Notes: generated from the sequence alone by a model not told the origin. Shown: positions 56,146 through 64,000, numbered from the stretch's first letter. The stretch: DNA of 64,000 bases from Streptomyces sp. NBC_01294 (GCF_035917235.1 NZ_CP108423.1:5237501-5301500); one strand, 5' to 3'. Translations and numbers: made by a program.

Positions 56146-57184
56146 TCCGGTCCCCCCGGTGATCGCGGAGGAGGCGGCCCAGGACGGGTGCAACTTCGTC
56201 GTGTGGCGGCCGTCCGCGCTGCCCGAGGGCTGCGACACCAGCGTCGGGACCATCCGCCGGGAGGCTCCCCCCGGGCGCGTCGACGCCGAGGGCCGCAGCC
56301 CGTGGAGCGACGCCAACCCGTCCGGCTACCGCACCGAGATCTCCGGCGGCGGACGGAGGCTGCGCCTCAAGCAGTTCCTGTACGACTGGGCCTTCCCCGC
56401 CGCGGACCACCCGTGTCTGTGGGGCAGCGAGACCCGGCCGTTCGAGATCGGCGAGGGCCGGGTGGCCTGGCTCGGGACCGACTACCTCGGCCACCGGGCC
56501 GGCAGCGCCCGGATGGCCCGCACCACGGTCGAACTCTCGGTGCTGGAGGGTGATTTCTCCGACGAGGAGATCGTCGCGCTCTTCGCCGCGCTGCGGCCGG
56601 CCGTGCCGGAGGTCGTGGCGAGCGTGCTGGCCACACCGTTCCGCGGCCTGAGCTACTGGGCCCGGCACGCGGCCGACATGGTGTCCGTGCCCACCGGCGT
56701 CTTCTCCTTCCACCGGCGCGGGCGGGACCACGAGGGCGACTGGATCCCGTCGGGGGACGTCACCGCGTTCCTCACCAAGCAGGGAGTGCCGGTGTCGGCC
56801 GGCGGGTTCCGCGCCGACAGCGCCGCGACGTTCGGCGACGGGGCGGACGTGCGCGAGCTGGACGTCGTCTACGCCTCGCCGTCCGGCGGCGAACTGCGCC
56901 TGACCGCGCAGCGCACCGGCGGCGGGCGCCTCGCGTTCCCGCCGGCGCGGGACAAGCACCCCGCCGCCGTCGAGGTCCGCGACCTCGACGGCCGCCCGGT
57001 GCACCTGGGCTACGTCGACGCCCGGTACGGGGCCTGCGACGCCTGGTGGCAGCACCCCGACGGGTACGACCTCAGGCTGCTCGGCAGCGCGGGGACGGAC
57101 CTGGGGCGGGAGGCGTTCCTCGGCCTGGTCGCCGAGATCGACGCGGCGCTGCGGCTCGCCGGCAACGCCGAGGTACTGGGATGA
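56084..57184 (+). CDS. Unrecognised conserved-operon protein
   Basis: The 366-residue protein is soluble, with no signal peptide or membrane segment. It starts VPQWRWQILGSAADLDPVPP, has NPSGYRTEISGGGRRLRLKQFLYDWAFPAADHPCLW at about 85-120, and later WLGTDYLGHRAGSARMARTTVE and a beta-rich C-terminal half. I do not recognise a family. ATG 56084 has GAGGAG just upstream and lies 62 nt inside the AsnB-like gene, the longest overlap in the operon. Its stop overlaps the aldehyde dehydrogenase start (ATGA), so it is made together with the neighbouring enzymes. Confidence 0.75.
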   Translation: MVSSSVPQWRWQILGSAADLDPVPPVIAEEAAQDGCNFVVWRPSALPEGCDTSVGTIRREAPPGRVDAEGRSPWSDANPSGYRTEISGGGRRLRLKQFLYDWAFPAADHPCLWGSETRPFEIGEGRVAWLGTDYLGHRAGSARMARTTVELSVLEGDFSDEEIVALFAALRPAVPEVVASVLATPFRGLSYWARHAADMVSVPTGVFSFHRRGRDHEGDWIPSGDVTAFLTKQGVPVSAGGFRADSAATFGDGADVRELDVVYASPSGGELRLTAQRTGGGRLAFPPARDKHPAAVEVRDLDGRPVHLGYVDARYGACDAWWQHPDGYDLRLLGSAGTDLGREAFLGLVAEIDAALRLAGNAEVLG

Positions 57185-58584
57185 GCGCCGCGGGCCGGCC
57201 GGTCCTCGACCCCGCCACCGGCCGGGCCGTCACCCGCCTGCCGGACACCGGTGCGCCCGGCGTCGCCGACGCCGTGGCCCGGGCGGACGCCGCGTTCCGC
57301 GGGGTCTGGGCCGACACCTCCCCGGCCGGCCGTTCCGGCCTCCTGCGCGAGCTCGGGAACCTGCTGCGCGAGGACCGCGACGAGCTCGCGGCACTGGAGC
57401 GGCAGGGCGCGGGCAAGCCCACGGCACGCGCCCTCGGAGAGGTGGACTTCGCGGCCCGGGTGGTCGACTGGTTCGCGGCGGCGGCCCGGTACCCGGTGGG
57501 GGAGACCCACCCGAGCGGCCCCGGCATGCGGACCTACACCGACCGGGTGCCGGTCGGGGTGTGCGCGGCGATCGCCCCGAACAACTACCCGCTCCTGCTG
57601 GCCGTCTGGAAGATCGCCGCGGCGCTCGCGTACGGCAACACGGTCGTCGTCAAGCCGGCGCCCGAGACACCGTTCTCCACCCGGCGATTCGTCGACCGCG
57701 CCGCCGCGGTCCTTCCCGAGGGCGTGCTCACCGCCGTGTACGGCGGCGCCGAGACCGGCCGGGTGCTGTGCGACCACCCGGCCGTCGGCATGGTCTCCTT
57801 CACCGGCTCGACGGCGGCGGGGCGCGAGGTCGCCCGACGCTGCGCGGAGGGCCTGCGGCCCGTCTCCCTGGAGCTCGGGGGCAAGAGCCCCGTCGTGGTC
57901 TTCCGCGACGCCGACCTCGACGCGGCCGCGCGGGCCGTCGTCACGGGCTTCACCGGCAACACCGGCCAGATGTGCGTGGCCGGGACGCGCCTGATCGTCG
58001 ACCGGGCCGTGCACACCGAGTTCGTCGGCCGCGTGGCCGAGCTGGCCGCCGCCCTGCGGGTCGGCCCGCCGCAGGACCCGGGCACCGATCTCGGCCCGCT
58101 GATCAGCCGGGCGGCCGCCGACCGCGCGGCCGACGTGGTCGAGGAGGCGGTGGCAGGGGGCGCGAAGGTGATCCTGCCGCCCGGCAGTTCGGGGGTCCTG
58201 CACGATCTCGACGGAGGGTTCTACGTCAACCCGGTCATCGTGGACGGTGCGCCGGCCGACGGCCGCGCCTGGCGCGAGGAGCTGTTCGCCCCGGTGCTGT
58301 CCGTCGTGCCGTTCGACACCGACGCCCAGGCGCTGGCCCTCGCGCACGACACCGCGTACGGCCTGTCGGCCTCGGTCTGGACCTCGGACGCCGACCGCGT
58401 CGAGCGCTTCGGCCGGGCCCTGCGCGCCGGCATGGTGTGGGTCAACACCTGGGGCGACACCGAGGAGTCGGTCAGCGTCTCCGGTCTCGGCCAGTCCGGA
58501 TACGGCCGTGAGCTGGGCATCCACGCGGTGGAGGGCTATACCAGGCCCCGCGCGGTCTGGGTGGCCCACCGGCCGGGGCGGTAG
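57181..58584 (+). CDS. NAD(P)-dependent aldehyde dehydrogenase
   Basis: The 467-residue ALDH-fold enzyme has IAPNNYPLLLAVWKIAAALAYG, the catalytic Glu in LELGGKSPVVVF and catalytic Cys in NTGQMCVAGTRL, plus the C-terminal WVNTWGDTEESVSVSGLGQSGYGRE. It oxidises an aldehyde or semialdehyde to the acid. Substrate specificity is unknown; the GDT motif instead of the common NNY suggests a non-standard substrate. ATG 57181 overlaps the previous stop by 4 nt. Confidence 0.92.
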   Translation: MSAAGRPVLDPATGRAVTRLPDTGAPGVADAVARADAAFRGVWADTSPAGRSGLLRELGNLLREDRDELAALERQGAGKPTARALGEVDFAARVVDWFAAAARYPVGETHPSGPGMRTYTDRVPVGVCAAIAPNNYPLLLAVWKIAAALAYGNTVVVKPAPETPFSTRRFVDRAAAVLPEGVLTAVYGGAETGRVLCDHPAVGMVSFTGSTAAGREVARRCAEGLRPVSLELGGKSPVVVFRDADLDAAARAVVTGFTGNTGQMCVAGTRLIVDRAVHTEFVGRVAELAAALRVGPPQDPGTDLGPLISRAAADRAADVVEEAVAGGAKVILPPGSSGVLHDLDGGFYVNPVIVDGAPADGRAWREELFAPVLSVVPFDTDAQALALAHDTAYGLSASVWTSDADRVERFGRALRAGMVWVNTWGDTEESVSVSGLGQSGYGRELGIHAVEGYTRPRAVWVAHRPGR

Positions 58585-58590
58585 GCCGCG

Positions 58591-59709
58591 ATGGCGCGGG
58601 CCGCTTTCCCACGGCTCGACTTCCGCAGCGACACCCGCACCGTGCCGGACGCGCGGATGCGGGCGGCGATGGCCGGCGCGGAGGTCGGCGACGACGTGTA
58701 CGGCGACGATCCCACGGTCGCCCTGCTGGAGGAGACGGTCGCCGGACTGCTGGGCACCGAGGCCGCGCTGCTCACGCCCACCAGCACGATGGCGAACCTG
58801 CTCGCCCCGCTCGCCGCGCTCGCCCGGTCCGGCCCGCCGGGTACGCCGGGATCGCCCGCGCCGCGGCTGATCACCGGAGCCGACACCCACATGGCGTTCC
58901 TGGAGGCGGACGGCCTGCGCCGCTTCGGCGGGGTCGAGCTGGTGCCGGTGGAGCAGCGCCCCGACGGCCTGCCCGACCTCGACGTCCTGGCCGCGCTGCT
59001 CGCCGCCGGAGCGGGCGCGCCGACCGTGGTGTCCCTGGAGAACACGAGCATGATGCGCTCCGGCAACGCCCTGGACGCCGCGGCGACCGGCTCCGTGGCC
59101 GCGCTGGCCCACCGGTACGGCGCTCACTTCCACCTCGACGGCGCCCGGCTCGCCCACGCGGCCGTGGCGCTCGGGGTCCCTCCCGCGCGGCTGGCCGAGC
59201 CCGCGGACAGCGTCGCCTTCTCGGTCTCCAAGGGGCTCGGCGCGCCCGTCGGCGCGCTGCTGTGCGGGACGCGCGCGTACGTCGACCGCGCCCGCGAGCT
59301 GAGGACCTGGCTGGGCGGCTCCCTCCACCAGGCGGGAGTGGTCGCCGCGCCCGCACTGGTCGCGCTCGGCCGGCTGCCCGACCTGGCCGCCGACCACGAC
59401 ACGGCCGCCGCGCTCGCCGCCGGGCTCGCCTCGGTGCCCGGCGCCGTACTGATGCGCCCGCCGCGGCCGACCAACATCGTCATGGCGCGGCTGCGCGGAC
59501 TGGCCCCGGACGCGTGCGCCGAGCGCCTCGCCGGCCACGGCGTTCGCGTCCTGCCGCTGCCGAACGGATACGTGCGCTTCGTCGTGCACCGGGCACACGA
59601 CATGATCGGTGTGCGCGAGGCCGTGGGGGCGCTGGCGGCCGTGGCGGCCACGGTGCCCGAGGCCCGGCCGGCAACCGACGGAGACCTCCCGGACGGGGAC
59701 TCTCCATGA
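58591..59709 (+). CDS. Threonine aldolase-like PLP enzyme
   Basis: The 372-residue fold-type I PLP enzyme of the low-specificity threonine aldolase/beta-eliminating lyase family has DFRSDTRTVPDARM at the N-terminus, LLTPTSTMANLLAPLAAL, HLDGARLAHAAVALG (Asp for PLP ring) and the PLP-Lys in SVSKGLGAPVGALLCG. It cleaves or forms beta-hydroxy amino acids from glycine and an aldehyde. Placed after an aldehyde dehydrogenase, it may make or break a beta-hydroxy amino acid in the product. It lies 6 nt after the ALDH gene. Confidence 0.9.
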   Translation: MARAAFPRLDFRSDTRTVPDARMRAAMAGAEVGDDVYGDDPTVALLEETVAGLLGTEAALLTPTSTMANLLAPLAALARSGPPGTPGSPAPRLITGADTHMAFLEADGLRRFGGVELVPVEQRPDGLPDLDVLAALLAAGAGAPTVVSLENTSMMRSGNALDAAATGSVAALAHRYGAHFHLDGARLAHAAVALGVPPARLAEPADSVAFSVSKGLGAPVGALLCGTRAYVDRARELRTWLGGSLHQAGVVAAPALVALGRLPDLAADHDTAAALAAGLASVPGAVLMRPPRPTNIVMARLRGLAPDACAERLAGHGVRVLPLPNGYVRFVVHRAHDMIGVREAVGALAAVAATVPEARPATDGDLPDGDSP

Positions 59710-59725
59710 CACCGATGGAGGAAGC

Positions 59726-60181
59726 ATGACGGACGCACCACGTGGGCTGGAGGAGAGGCTGAAGGACACGCGCGCGAGGCTCGAGAACGACGTCGACCTC
59801 TGGGTCGCGACGTCGGGGGCCTCGGGCGGCGGAGTCCACCTCATCCCGCTCTCGTACCTCTGGGACGGGTCCGCGTTCCTCATCTCGACGCCGCGCGCCT
59901 CGGTCACCGGCCGCAACCTGCTGGCGGACGGCCGCGTGCGCCTCGGCCTCGGCCCGACCCGCGACGTCGTGATCGTCGACGGCGTCGCGGAGCCGGTGGA
60001 CGTCGCCGAGCTCGGCCAGGAGGCCGCGGACGCCTTCGCGGCCAAGACCGGGTTCGACCCGCGCGAACTCGCCGATCCCTACCAGTACTTCCGGATCCGG
60101 CCGCAGCGGACGCAGGCCTGGCGGGAGGCGAACGAGCTGGCGGGACGCGGCCTCATGCGCGACGGCGTCTGGCTCGGCTGA
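59726..60181 (+). CDS. Pyridoxamine 5'-phosphate oxidase-like FMN/F420-dependent protein
   Basis: The 151-residue split-barrel protein has VDLWVATSGASGGGVHLIPLSYLWDG, RNLLADGRVRLGLG and the C-terminal YFRIRPQRTQAWREANE, as in the PPOX-class F420-dependent oxidoreductases. It may reduce or oxidise an intermediate with F420 or flavin. ATG 59726 has GGAGGAA 3-4 nt upstream. A seven-codon frame (MTPMEEA) starts at the previous stop and ends across this start; it may help couple translation. It is the last gene of the rightward run. Confidence 0.85.
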   Translation: MTDAPRGLEERLKDTRARLENDVDLWVATSGASGGGVHLIPLSYLWDGSAFLISTPRASVTGRNLLADGRVRLGLGPTRDVVIVDGVAEPVDVAELGQEAADAFAAKTGFDPRELADPYQYFRIRPQRTQAWREANELAGRGLMRDGVWLG

Positions 60182-60201
60182 CCCGCGCGGCCCGGCCCGC
60201 G

Positions 60202-60247
60202 CGCCCGCGCCGGCCGGCCCCGTCCGCGGGACCGGCCGGCGCGGGCG
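60202..60247 (+). terminator. Terminator after the PPOX-like gene
   Basis: CGCCCGCGCCGGCCGG (60202-60217) pairs perfectly with CCGGCCGGCGCGGGCG (60232-60247) around a 14-nt loop, 20 bp past the stop. It ends the peptide-led operon. Confidence 0.75.
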
Positions 60248-60251
60248 GAGT

Positions 60252-60310
60252 CCAGTCGTTCTTGACCAGAGCTGAAGACGGCCTTGCCAGGCTGCGAAGG
60301 CAAGGCATCC
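60252..60310 (+). promoter_or_regulatory. 59-bp promoter element, copy B
   Basis: This is the second copy of the element at 43651-43709 (42 of 59 identical, ungapped). TTGACC is at 60262-60267 and the element ends 22 bp upstream of the FAD monooxygenase start. A weaker match to its first 22 bases lies on the minus strand at 63785-63806 near the protoporphyrinogen-oxidase-like gene. Confidence 0.6.
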
Positions 60311-60332
60311 GTCAATTTCTGGAAGGGCGAAT

Positions 60333-62093
60333 ATGGAAGCAATCGAGGTTCCGGTCCTGATCGTGGGCGGTGGCGGATGCGGTCTGTCCGCCTCCGTTTT
60401 CCTGTCCGACCAGGGCGTCGATCATCTGCTGGTGGAACGGCACCCGGACACGTCGAGGATTCCGAAGGCGCACTATCTCAACCAGCGCACGATGGAGATC
60501 TTCCGGCAGCACGGAATCGCCGAGGACGTCCTCGCGGAGGCGGCGCCCCTGGAGATGTTCGGCAAGGTCCGCTGGCAGACCACGCTCGCGGGTGACGGTC
60601 CGATGGACCGGCGCCTGATCCACGAGATGGACGCCTTCGGCGGCGGCGAACTGGAGGAGACCTACGCGGCGGTCGGGCCCGTCCTGCCCGCCAAGCTGCC
60701 GCAGATGTGGCTCGAGCCGATCCTGCGCCGCCACGCGGAACAGCGCAATCCCGGGCGGATCCTCTTCCACCACGAGCTGACCACCTTCTCCGACGAGGGC
60801 GACCACGTCCTCGCCGAGCTGCGCAACGTCGAGACCGGGGAGACCACCACGGTCAAGGCGCAGTACCTCATCGGCGCGGACGGCGGCCGGTTCGTCGGCC
60901 CCGCGGTCGGCATCGAGATGCAGGGCCCGCCCGGACTGGTCAACACCACGACCGCGTACTTCTCCGCCGACCTGTCGCAGTGGTGGGAGGAAGGCACGCT
61001 CATCACGCACTTCCTCAGCCCGGAGGACCCCGACCTCTCCAGCAACCTCATCGAGATGGGGCCGAGTTGGGGCAAGGCCTGCGAGCAGTGGGGCCTGCAC
61101 TTCGCCCCCGGCCCGCCCGGACGCTGGGACGCGGAGACGGTCATCCCCCGGATCCGCGAGCTCCTGCGCCTGCCGGACCTGGAGGTGACCGTCCACAAGG
61201 TGACGGACTGGATCGTGCACGCGCACCTCGCCGACCGCTACCGGGTCGGCCGCGTGCTGATCGCCGGTGACGCCGCGCACCGCCAGCCGCCCGCCGTCGG
61301 ACTCGGCCTCAACACCGGCATCCAGGACGCGCACAACCTCGCCTGGAAGCTGGCCGCGGTCTTGGGCGGCGGCGCGCCCGACAGCCTGATCGACACCTAC
61401 GAGGCCGAACGCCGGCCCGTGGGCCGGGAGAACGTCGACTGGGCGGTCTCCGCCGCCGGTCACCACCAGGTGGTCATCGACGCCATCGGAGCCGGCCACA
61501 ACATACCGGCGGGGCGCCGCGGGCAGCGGCTGGAGGCGTACTTCGACCCGTCCCCGCTCGGCGACACCGTGCGGGCGCGCGCACTGGAGATCTTCCACAC
61601 CCACCGTGGCGGATGCCAGTCGCTCGACATGGAGGTCGGCTTCGGCTACGAGGACGGCGCGCTCGTCCCCGACGGCACCGAGCGGCCGGCCCGCGTCCCC
61701 ATGCGGAACGTGCACCGGCCGACGTCCCGCCCCGGGCACCGGCTGCCGCACGCCTGGATCACCCGGGACGGACAGCGCCTGTCCACGCTCGACCTCACCG
61801 GCACGACCGGCTTCGCGCTGATCACCGGCCCCGAGGGCACGCCGTGGTGCGAGGCGGCCGCGCTGGTGGCCGAGAAGTTCTCGGTCCCGCTCGTCACGGC
61901 CCGCATCGGCGCCGCCGGTACCGGCGCCGAGTACGCCGACGTGGACGGCGGGTGGGAGGCCGTCCGGCAGATCACCGACGCCGGCGCGGTCCTGGTGCGC
62001 CCCGACCACCACGTCGCCTGGCGCAGCACGGACGCCGGGGAGGACCCGGAGCAGATCCTGGCCGAGGTGTTCGCGGCCCTCCTGGACCGCTGA
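60333..62093 (+). CDS. FAD-dependent aromatic monooxygenase
   Basis: The 586-residue class A flavin hydroxylase has the FAD-binding VLIVGGGGCGLSASVFL, the YLIGADGGRFVGPAVGIE motif and GRVLIAGDAAHRQPPAVGLG with NTGIQDAHNLAWKLA, followed by a thioredoxin-like C-terminal domain ending HHVAWRS. This is the TfdB/PgaE-like layout used in aromatic polyketide tailoring, which hydroxylates phenolic rings with NADPH and oxygen. ATG 60333 has GGAAGGG 8 nt upstream. It carries promoter element copy B and ends at a terminator pair. Confidence 0.92.
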   Translation: MEAIEVPVLIVGGGGCGLSASVFLSDQGVDHLLVERHPDTSRIPKAHYLNQRTMEIFRQHGIAEDVLAEAAPLEMFGKVRWQTTLAGDGPMDRRLIHEMDAFGGGELEETYAAVGPVLPAKLPQMWLEPILRRHAEQRNPGRILFHHELTTFSDEGDHVLAELRNVETGETTTVKAQYLIGADGGRFVGPAVGIEMQGPPGLVNTTTAYFSADLSQWWEEGTLITHFLSPEDPDLSSNLIEMGPSWGKACEQWGLHFAPGPPGRWDAETVIPRIRELLRLPDLEVTVHKVTDWIVHAHLADRYRVGRVLIAGDAAHRQPPAVGLGLNTGIQDAHNLAWKLAAVLGGGAPDSLIDTYEAERRPVGRENVDWAVSAAGHHQVVIDAIGAGHNIPAGRRGQRLEAYFDPSPLGDTVRARALEIFHTHRGGCQSLDMEVGFGYEDGALVPDGTERPARVPMRNVHRPTSRPGHRLPHAWITRDGQRLSTLDLTGTTGFALITGPEGTPWCEAAALVAEKFSVPLVTARIGAAGTGAEYADVDGGWEAVRQITDAGAVLVRPDHHVAWRSTDAGEDPEQILAEVFAALLDR

Positions 62094-62137
62094 CCGCCGA
62101 ACCCGCCCTGACCGCCGACCGCTGACAGGGAAACGAG

Positions 62138-62172
62138 AAGTGGCCGTGCCCGATCCTCGGGCACGGCCACTT
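62138..62172. terminator. Bidirectional terminator after the FAD monooxygenase
   Basis: AAGTGGCCGTGCCCG (62138-62152) pairs perfectly with CGGGCACGGCCACTT (62158-62172) around a 5-nt loop, followed by TCTG. It is between convergent genes. Confidence 0.8.
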
Positions 62173-62177
62173 TCTGT

Positions 62178-62201
62178 GCCCGGAACGGATCCGTTCCGGG
62201 C
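62178..62201. terminator. 24-bp perfect palindrome after the first terminator
   Basis: GCCCGGAACGGA (62178-62189) is exactly complementary to TCCGTTCCGGGC (62190-62201), giving an uninterrupted palindrome followed by GGCTTTCCTC. It probably backs up termination of the leftward gene. Confidence 0.65.
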
Positions 62202-62209
62202 GGCTTTCC

Positions 62210-63688
62210 TCAGACTCCGACCGCGACCGAACGGGTGGCGGCTTCCTTCTTCAGCCAGGTGAGGACCTGGTCGGCGGCCTTGCGCGCCGTGGTCATGCAG
62301 ACGCCGACGCCCACGCCGTCGTACAGGGCGCCGCACACCGCGAGTCCGGGCTGCGTCGCCACCGACTCGCGGATCCGCTTCACCCGGTCCAGGTGGCCGA
62401 CGGTGTACTGCGGCAGGGCGTCGTCCCAGCGGCTCACCCGGGTCGCCACCGGACCGCCGGTCACTCCGGTGGCCGCGGCGAGCTCGGCCGCCGCCACCGC
62501 CACGAGATCGGCGTCGTCGCGCTGCAGCAGGTGCTCCTCGCCGAACCGCCCGAGCGCGCAGCGGACGATCTCCACCTCGCCCGCCAGGTGCGGCCACTTC
62601 ACCGTCGTGAAGGTGACTTCCTTGACCAGCTTCCCCTCCACCGCGGGCACCCGGTAGGCGGCGTACCCCCGGCCGGCGAGCCCGCCGGGGAACGCCGCGC
62701 GGGGGTAGGCGAGGGTGACCGTGGCCACGCTCGCGTACGGGACCTCGGCGAGCGCCGAGACGGCGGCGCCGGTCCCGGGCACCCCGGCGAGCAGCCGGCT
62801 CGCGGGGCCGGCCGGAACCGCGACGATGACGGCGTCCGCCTCGATGTACTCCGGGTCGGTGACCGGGCCCAGCGTCAGCCGCCAGCCGTCCGCGGTCCGC
62901 GCCAGCTCCCTGACGGCCGCCCCGGTGCGCAGCGACGCGTCCGGCGCCGCTGCCAGTACGTCCCGTACGAGCGCGGGCGGCAGCGAACCGAACCCGCCCT
63001 CGAGGGTGGCGACGCTCACCGGCGGCGGCTTCTCCCCCTCCGCGAGCTGCGGCGTCAGCGAGCCCGCCGCGTCCGCGAGCGAGACGTGACTGCGGGCCGC
63101 CATGGCCAGCGGGGTCAGCGTGGCCTCGAACGACAGGTCCTCGGCACGGCCGGAGAACACACCGGCGAGGAACGGGTCGACGAGGCGGTCGACGACCTCC
63201 TGGCCGAGCCGCCCCCCGACGTACGACGCGACCGAGACGTCGCCGTCCCGGTCGAACGAGGGCAGTGCGAGATCCTGCCGCGCGCGGTCGAGGCCGGCGG
63301 CGGACAGCACGCCGGACCGGGCGAGGTCGTCCAGGTCACAGGGCACGCCCATGAACTGGCGGTCGGGCTGCTGCCGGATCTCGTCCCTGGTCCAGATCGC
63401 CGACGCGGTGACACCGGCCGACATGATGCGGTCGCCGAGCCCGGCTTCCTTGATCAGTCCGGTGGTCTTGCGGCGGTTGGCGTACAGCGACTCGGCGCCC
63501 TCGTCGACCGCGACGCCCGCCACCTCGGAGACCGACAGCTTCCCGCCGATCCGCGAGGACCCCTCCAAGAGCGTCACCCGGACCGGCTCGTTGCGCAGAT
63601 GGAACGCCGCCGACAGTCCCGCGATACCACCCCCGACGATGACCACATGGGGCTTGCCGCTCGCCTGATCCCGTTCGCTCCCAGCCAT
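62210..63688 (-). CDS. Protoporphyrinogen/coproporphyrinogen oxidase-like flavoprotein
   Basis: The 492-residue FAD protein has HVVIVGGGIAGLSAAFHLRN, the RIGGKLSVSEVAGVAVDEGAESLYANR region, and C-terminal YTVGHLDRVKRIRE with GLAVCGALYDGVGVGVCMTTARKAAD. This is the HemY/CgoX family that oxidises porphyrinogens in heme synthesis; related enzymes act as amine oxidases. A copy beside biosynthetic genes may be a spare resistant target or a tailoring oxidase. ATG 63688 is preceded by GGAGCTGGTGG. It is convergent with the FAD monooxygenase. Confidence 0.85.
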   Translation of the reverse strand: MAGSERDQASGKPHVVIVGGGIAGLSAAFHLRNEPVRVTLLEGSSRIGGKLSVSEVAGVAVDEGAESLYANRRKTTGLIKEAGLGDRIMSAGVTASAIWTRDEIRQQPDRQFMGVPCDLDDLARSGVLSAAGLDRARQDLALPSFDRDGDVSVASYVGGRLGQEVVDRLVDPFLAGVFSGRAEDLSFEATLTPLAMAARSHVSLADAAGSLTPQLAEGEKPPPVSVATLEGGFGSLPPALVRDVLAAAPDASLRTGAAVRELARTADGWRLTLGPVTDPEYIEADAVIVAVPAGPASRLLAGVPGTGAAVSALAEVPYASVATVTLAYPRAAFPGGLAGRGYAAYRVPAVEGKLVKEVTFTTVKWPHLAGEVEIVRCALGRFGEEHLLQRDDADLVAVAAAELAAATGVTGGPVATRVSRWDDALPQYTVGHLDRVKRIRESVATQPGLAVCGALYDGVGVGVCMTTARKAADQVLTWLKKEAATRSVAVGV

Positions 63689-63809
63689 TCCACCAGCTCC
63701 TTCATGGTTACGGTGTCGTAGAGCCGTCCCCGCGCCGACGGGCGGCGCTGGGACAGGTTTTGGCAGTCTTTCCGGGAACCCCCGAACCCCGGTCGAGGGC
63801 GGCTGGACC

Positions 63810-64000
63810 CTAAACGCCGGCCGTGCCGAACCAGCGGTGGAGGGCCTCGGTGAGGTCGTCGGTGGTGCCGGGGGAGGTCCAGGCGACGTAGCCGTCGGGG
63901 CGGATGAGGACGGTGTCGAGGGCGGGGTCGGGCCGGGTGGTCCAGGTGCCGGTGACTGTGTCGATCCGGTCGGCGAGGTCGTTCGCGAGCTGTCCGGTCG
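63810..64000 (-). CDS. FAD-dependent aromatic monooxygenase, C-terminus only (runs off window)
   Basis: Read leftward from the right edge, the frame encodes about 63 residues ending at TAG 63810-63812. The visible part (ANDLADRIDTVTG, then VLIRPDGYVAWTSPG and ALHRWFGTAGV) is the thioredoxin-like C-terminal end of PgaE/RdmE-class aromatic hydroxylases. It lies upstream of the protoporphyrinogen-oxidase-like gene on the same strand, 121 bp apart. It indicates that tailoring genes of the cluster continue to the right. Confidence 0.8.
   Translation of the reverse strand, partial: TGQLANDLADRIDTVTGTWTTRPDPALDTVLIRPDGYVAWTSPGTTDDLTEALHRWFGTAGV

Noticed and set aside
59706..59729. Seven-codon frame MTPMEEA before the PPOX-like gene
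   Set aside because: Too short and without its own ribosome binding site; most likely a by-product of the overlap or a coupling device, so it is mentioned but not called as a gene.

Overview
The window is high-GC actinobacterial DNA and almost certainly Streptomyces. Third-position GC is extreme, GTG starts and 4-nt GTGA/ATGA overlaps are common, the citrate synthase is typically actinobacterial, and Streptomyces-style repeats and DnaA-box sequences are present. No tRNA, rRNA, CRISPR array or complete insertion sequence was seen.

Left part (1-30.3 kb) is core and accessory metabolism. In order: a truncated LysR regulator divergent from an EamA exporter, a GNAT enzyme, a DUF937 protein, a RecD2-type helicase preceded by two DnaA-box sequences, citrate synthase, a copper module (copZ-copA behind a CsoR-type operator), a small HTH protein, and a myo-inositol catabolic locus (iolG- and iolE-like genes divergent from iolC-iolB-iolD-mmsA). 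Next come a DUF916 membrane protein paired with a WxL-like secreted protein, a subtilase, a second GNAT enzyme, a secreted phospholipase A2, and a phosphoribosyltransferase/hydrolase fusion. The part ends with an incomplete second respiratory set (qcrB-like cytochrome b plus ctaD-ctaF), a two-domain VOC protein and a small CBM48 protein. iolB carries three in-frame 51-bp repeats, an unusual insertion.

Right part (about 30.9-64 kb) looks like one flank of a biosynthetic gene cluster that continues past the right edge. It holds an AGAT-type amidinotransferase with lower-GC codon use, AraC and StrR-like regulators, an ABC exporter pair, and a C26 amidotransferase and an AhpD-like protein that both lack key catalytic residues. 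It also holds two deoxysugar genes (2,3-dehydratase and 4,6-dehydratase), a DrrC/UvrA-like resistance ATPase, a VOC protein, a secreted alpha/beta hydrolase with Asp in place of the nucleophilic Ser, a glycosyltransferase, an MFS exporter, an ATP-grasp ligase and a PhyH dioxygenase. A rightward run then encodes a 19-residue peptide, a HEAT+SUMF1 protein, a metallo-beta-lactamase-fold protein, an esterase, an AsnB-like amidotransferase, an unrecognised protein, an aldehyde dehydrogenase, a threonine-aldolase-like PLP enzyme and a flavin/F420 oxidoreductase. FAD monooxygenases and a protoporphyrinogen-oxidase-like protein follow.

My reading, as inference, is a glycosylated, DNA-damaging natural product, probably an aromatic polyketide whose PKS lies to the right. 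The resistance set (DrrC-like ATPase, VOC protein, Asp-type secreted hydrolase, two exporters) fits a reactive, perhaps epoxide-bearing, intercalator. The least familiar part is the peptide-led operon at 50.4-60.2 kb: a 19-codon gene with a strong ribosome binding site, its own promoter and operator-like repeat, and a strong hairpin after it, followed by enzymes linked by overlapping stop/start codons. Two cis-elements also stand out: ten heptamers at exact 11-bp spacing upstream of the UvrA-like gene, resembling a SARP/OmpR-type operator, and a 59-bp element shared ungapped by the promoters of the secreted hydrolase and the FAD monooxygenase, 16.6 kb apart.
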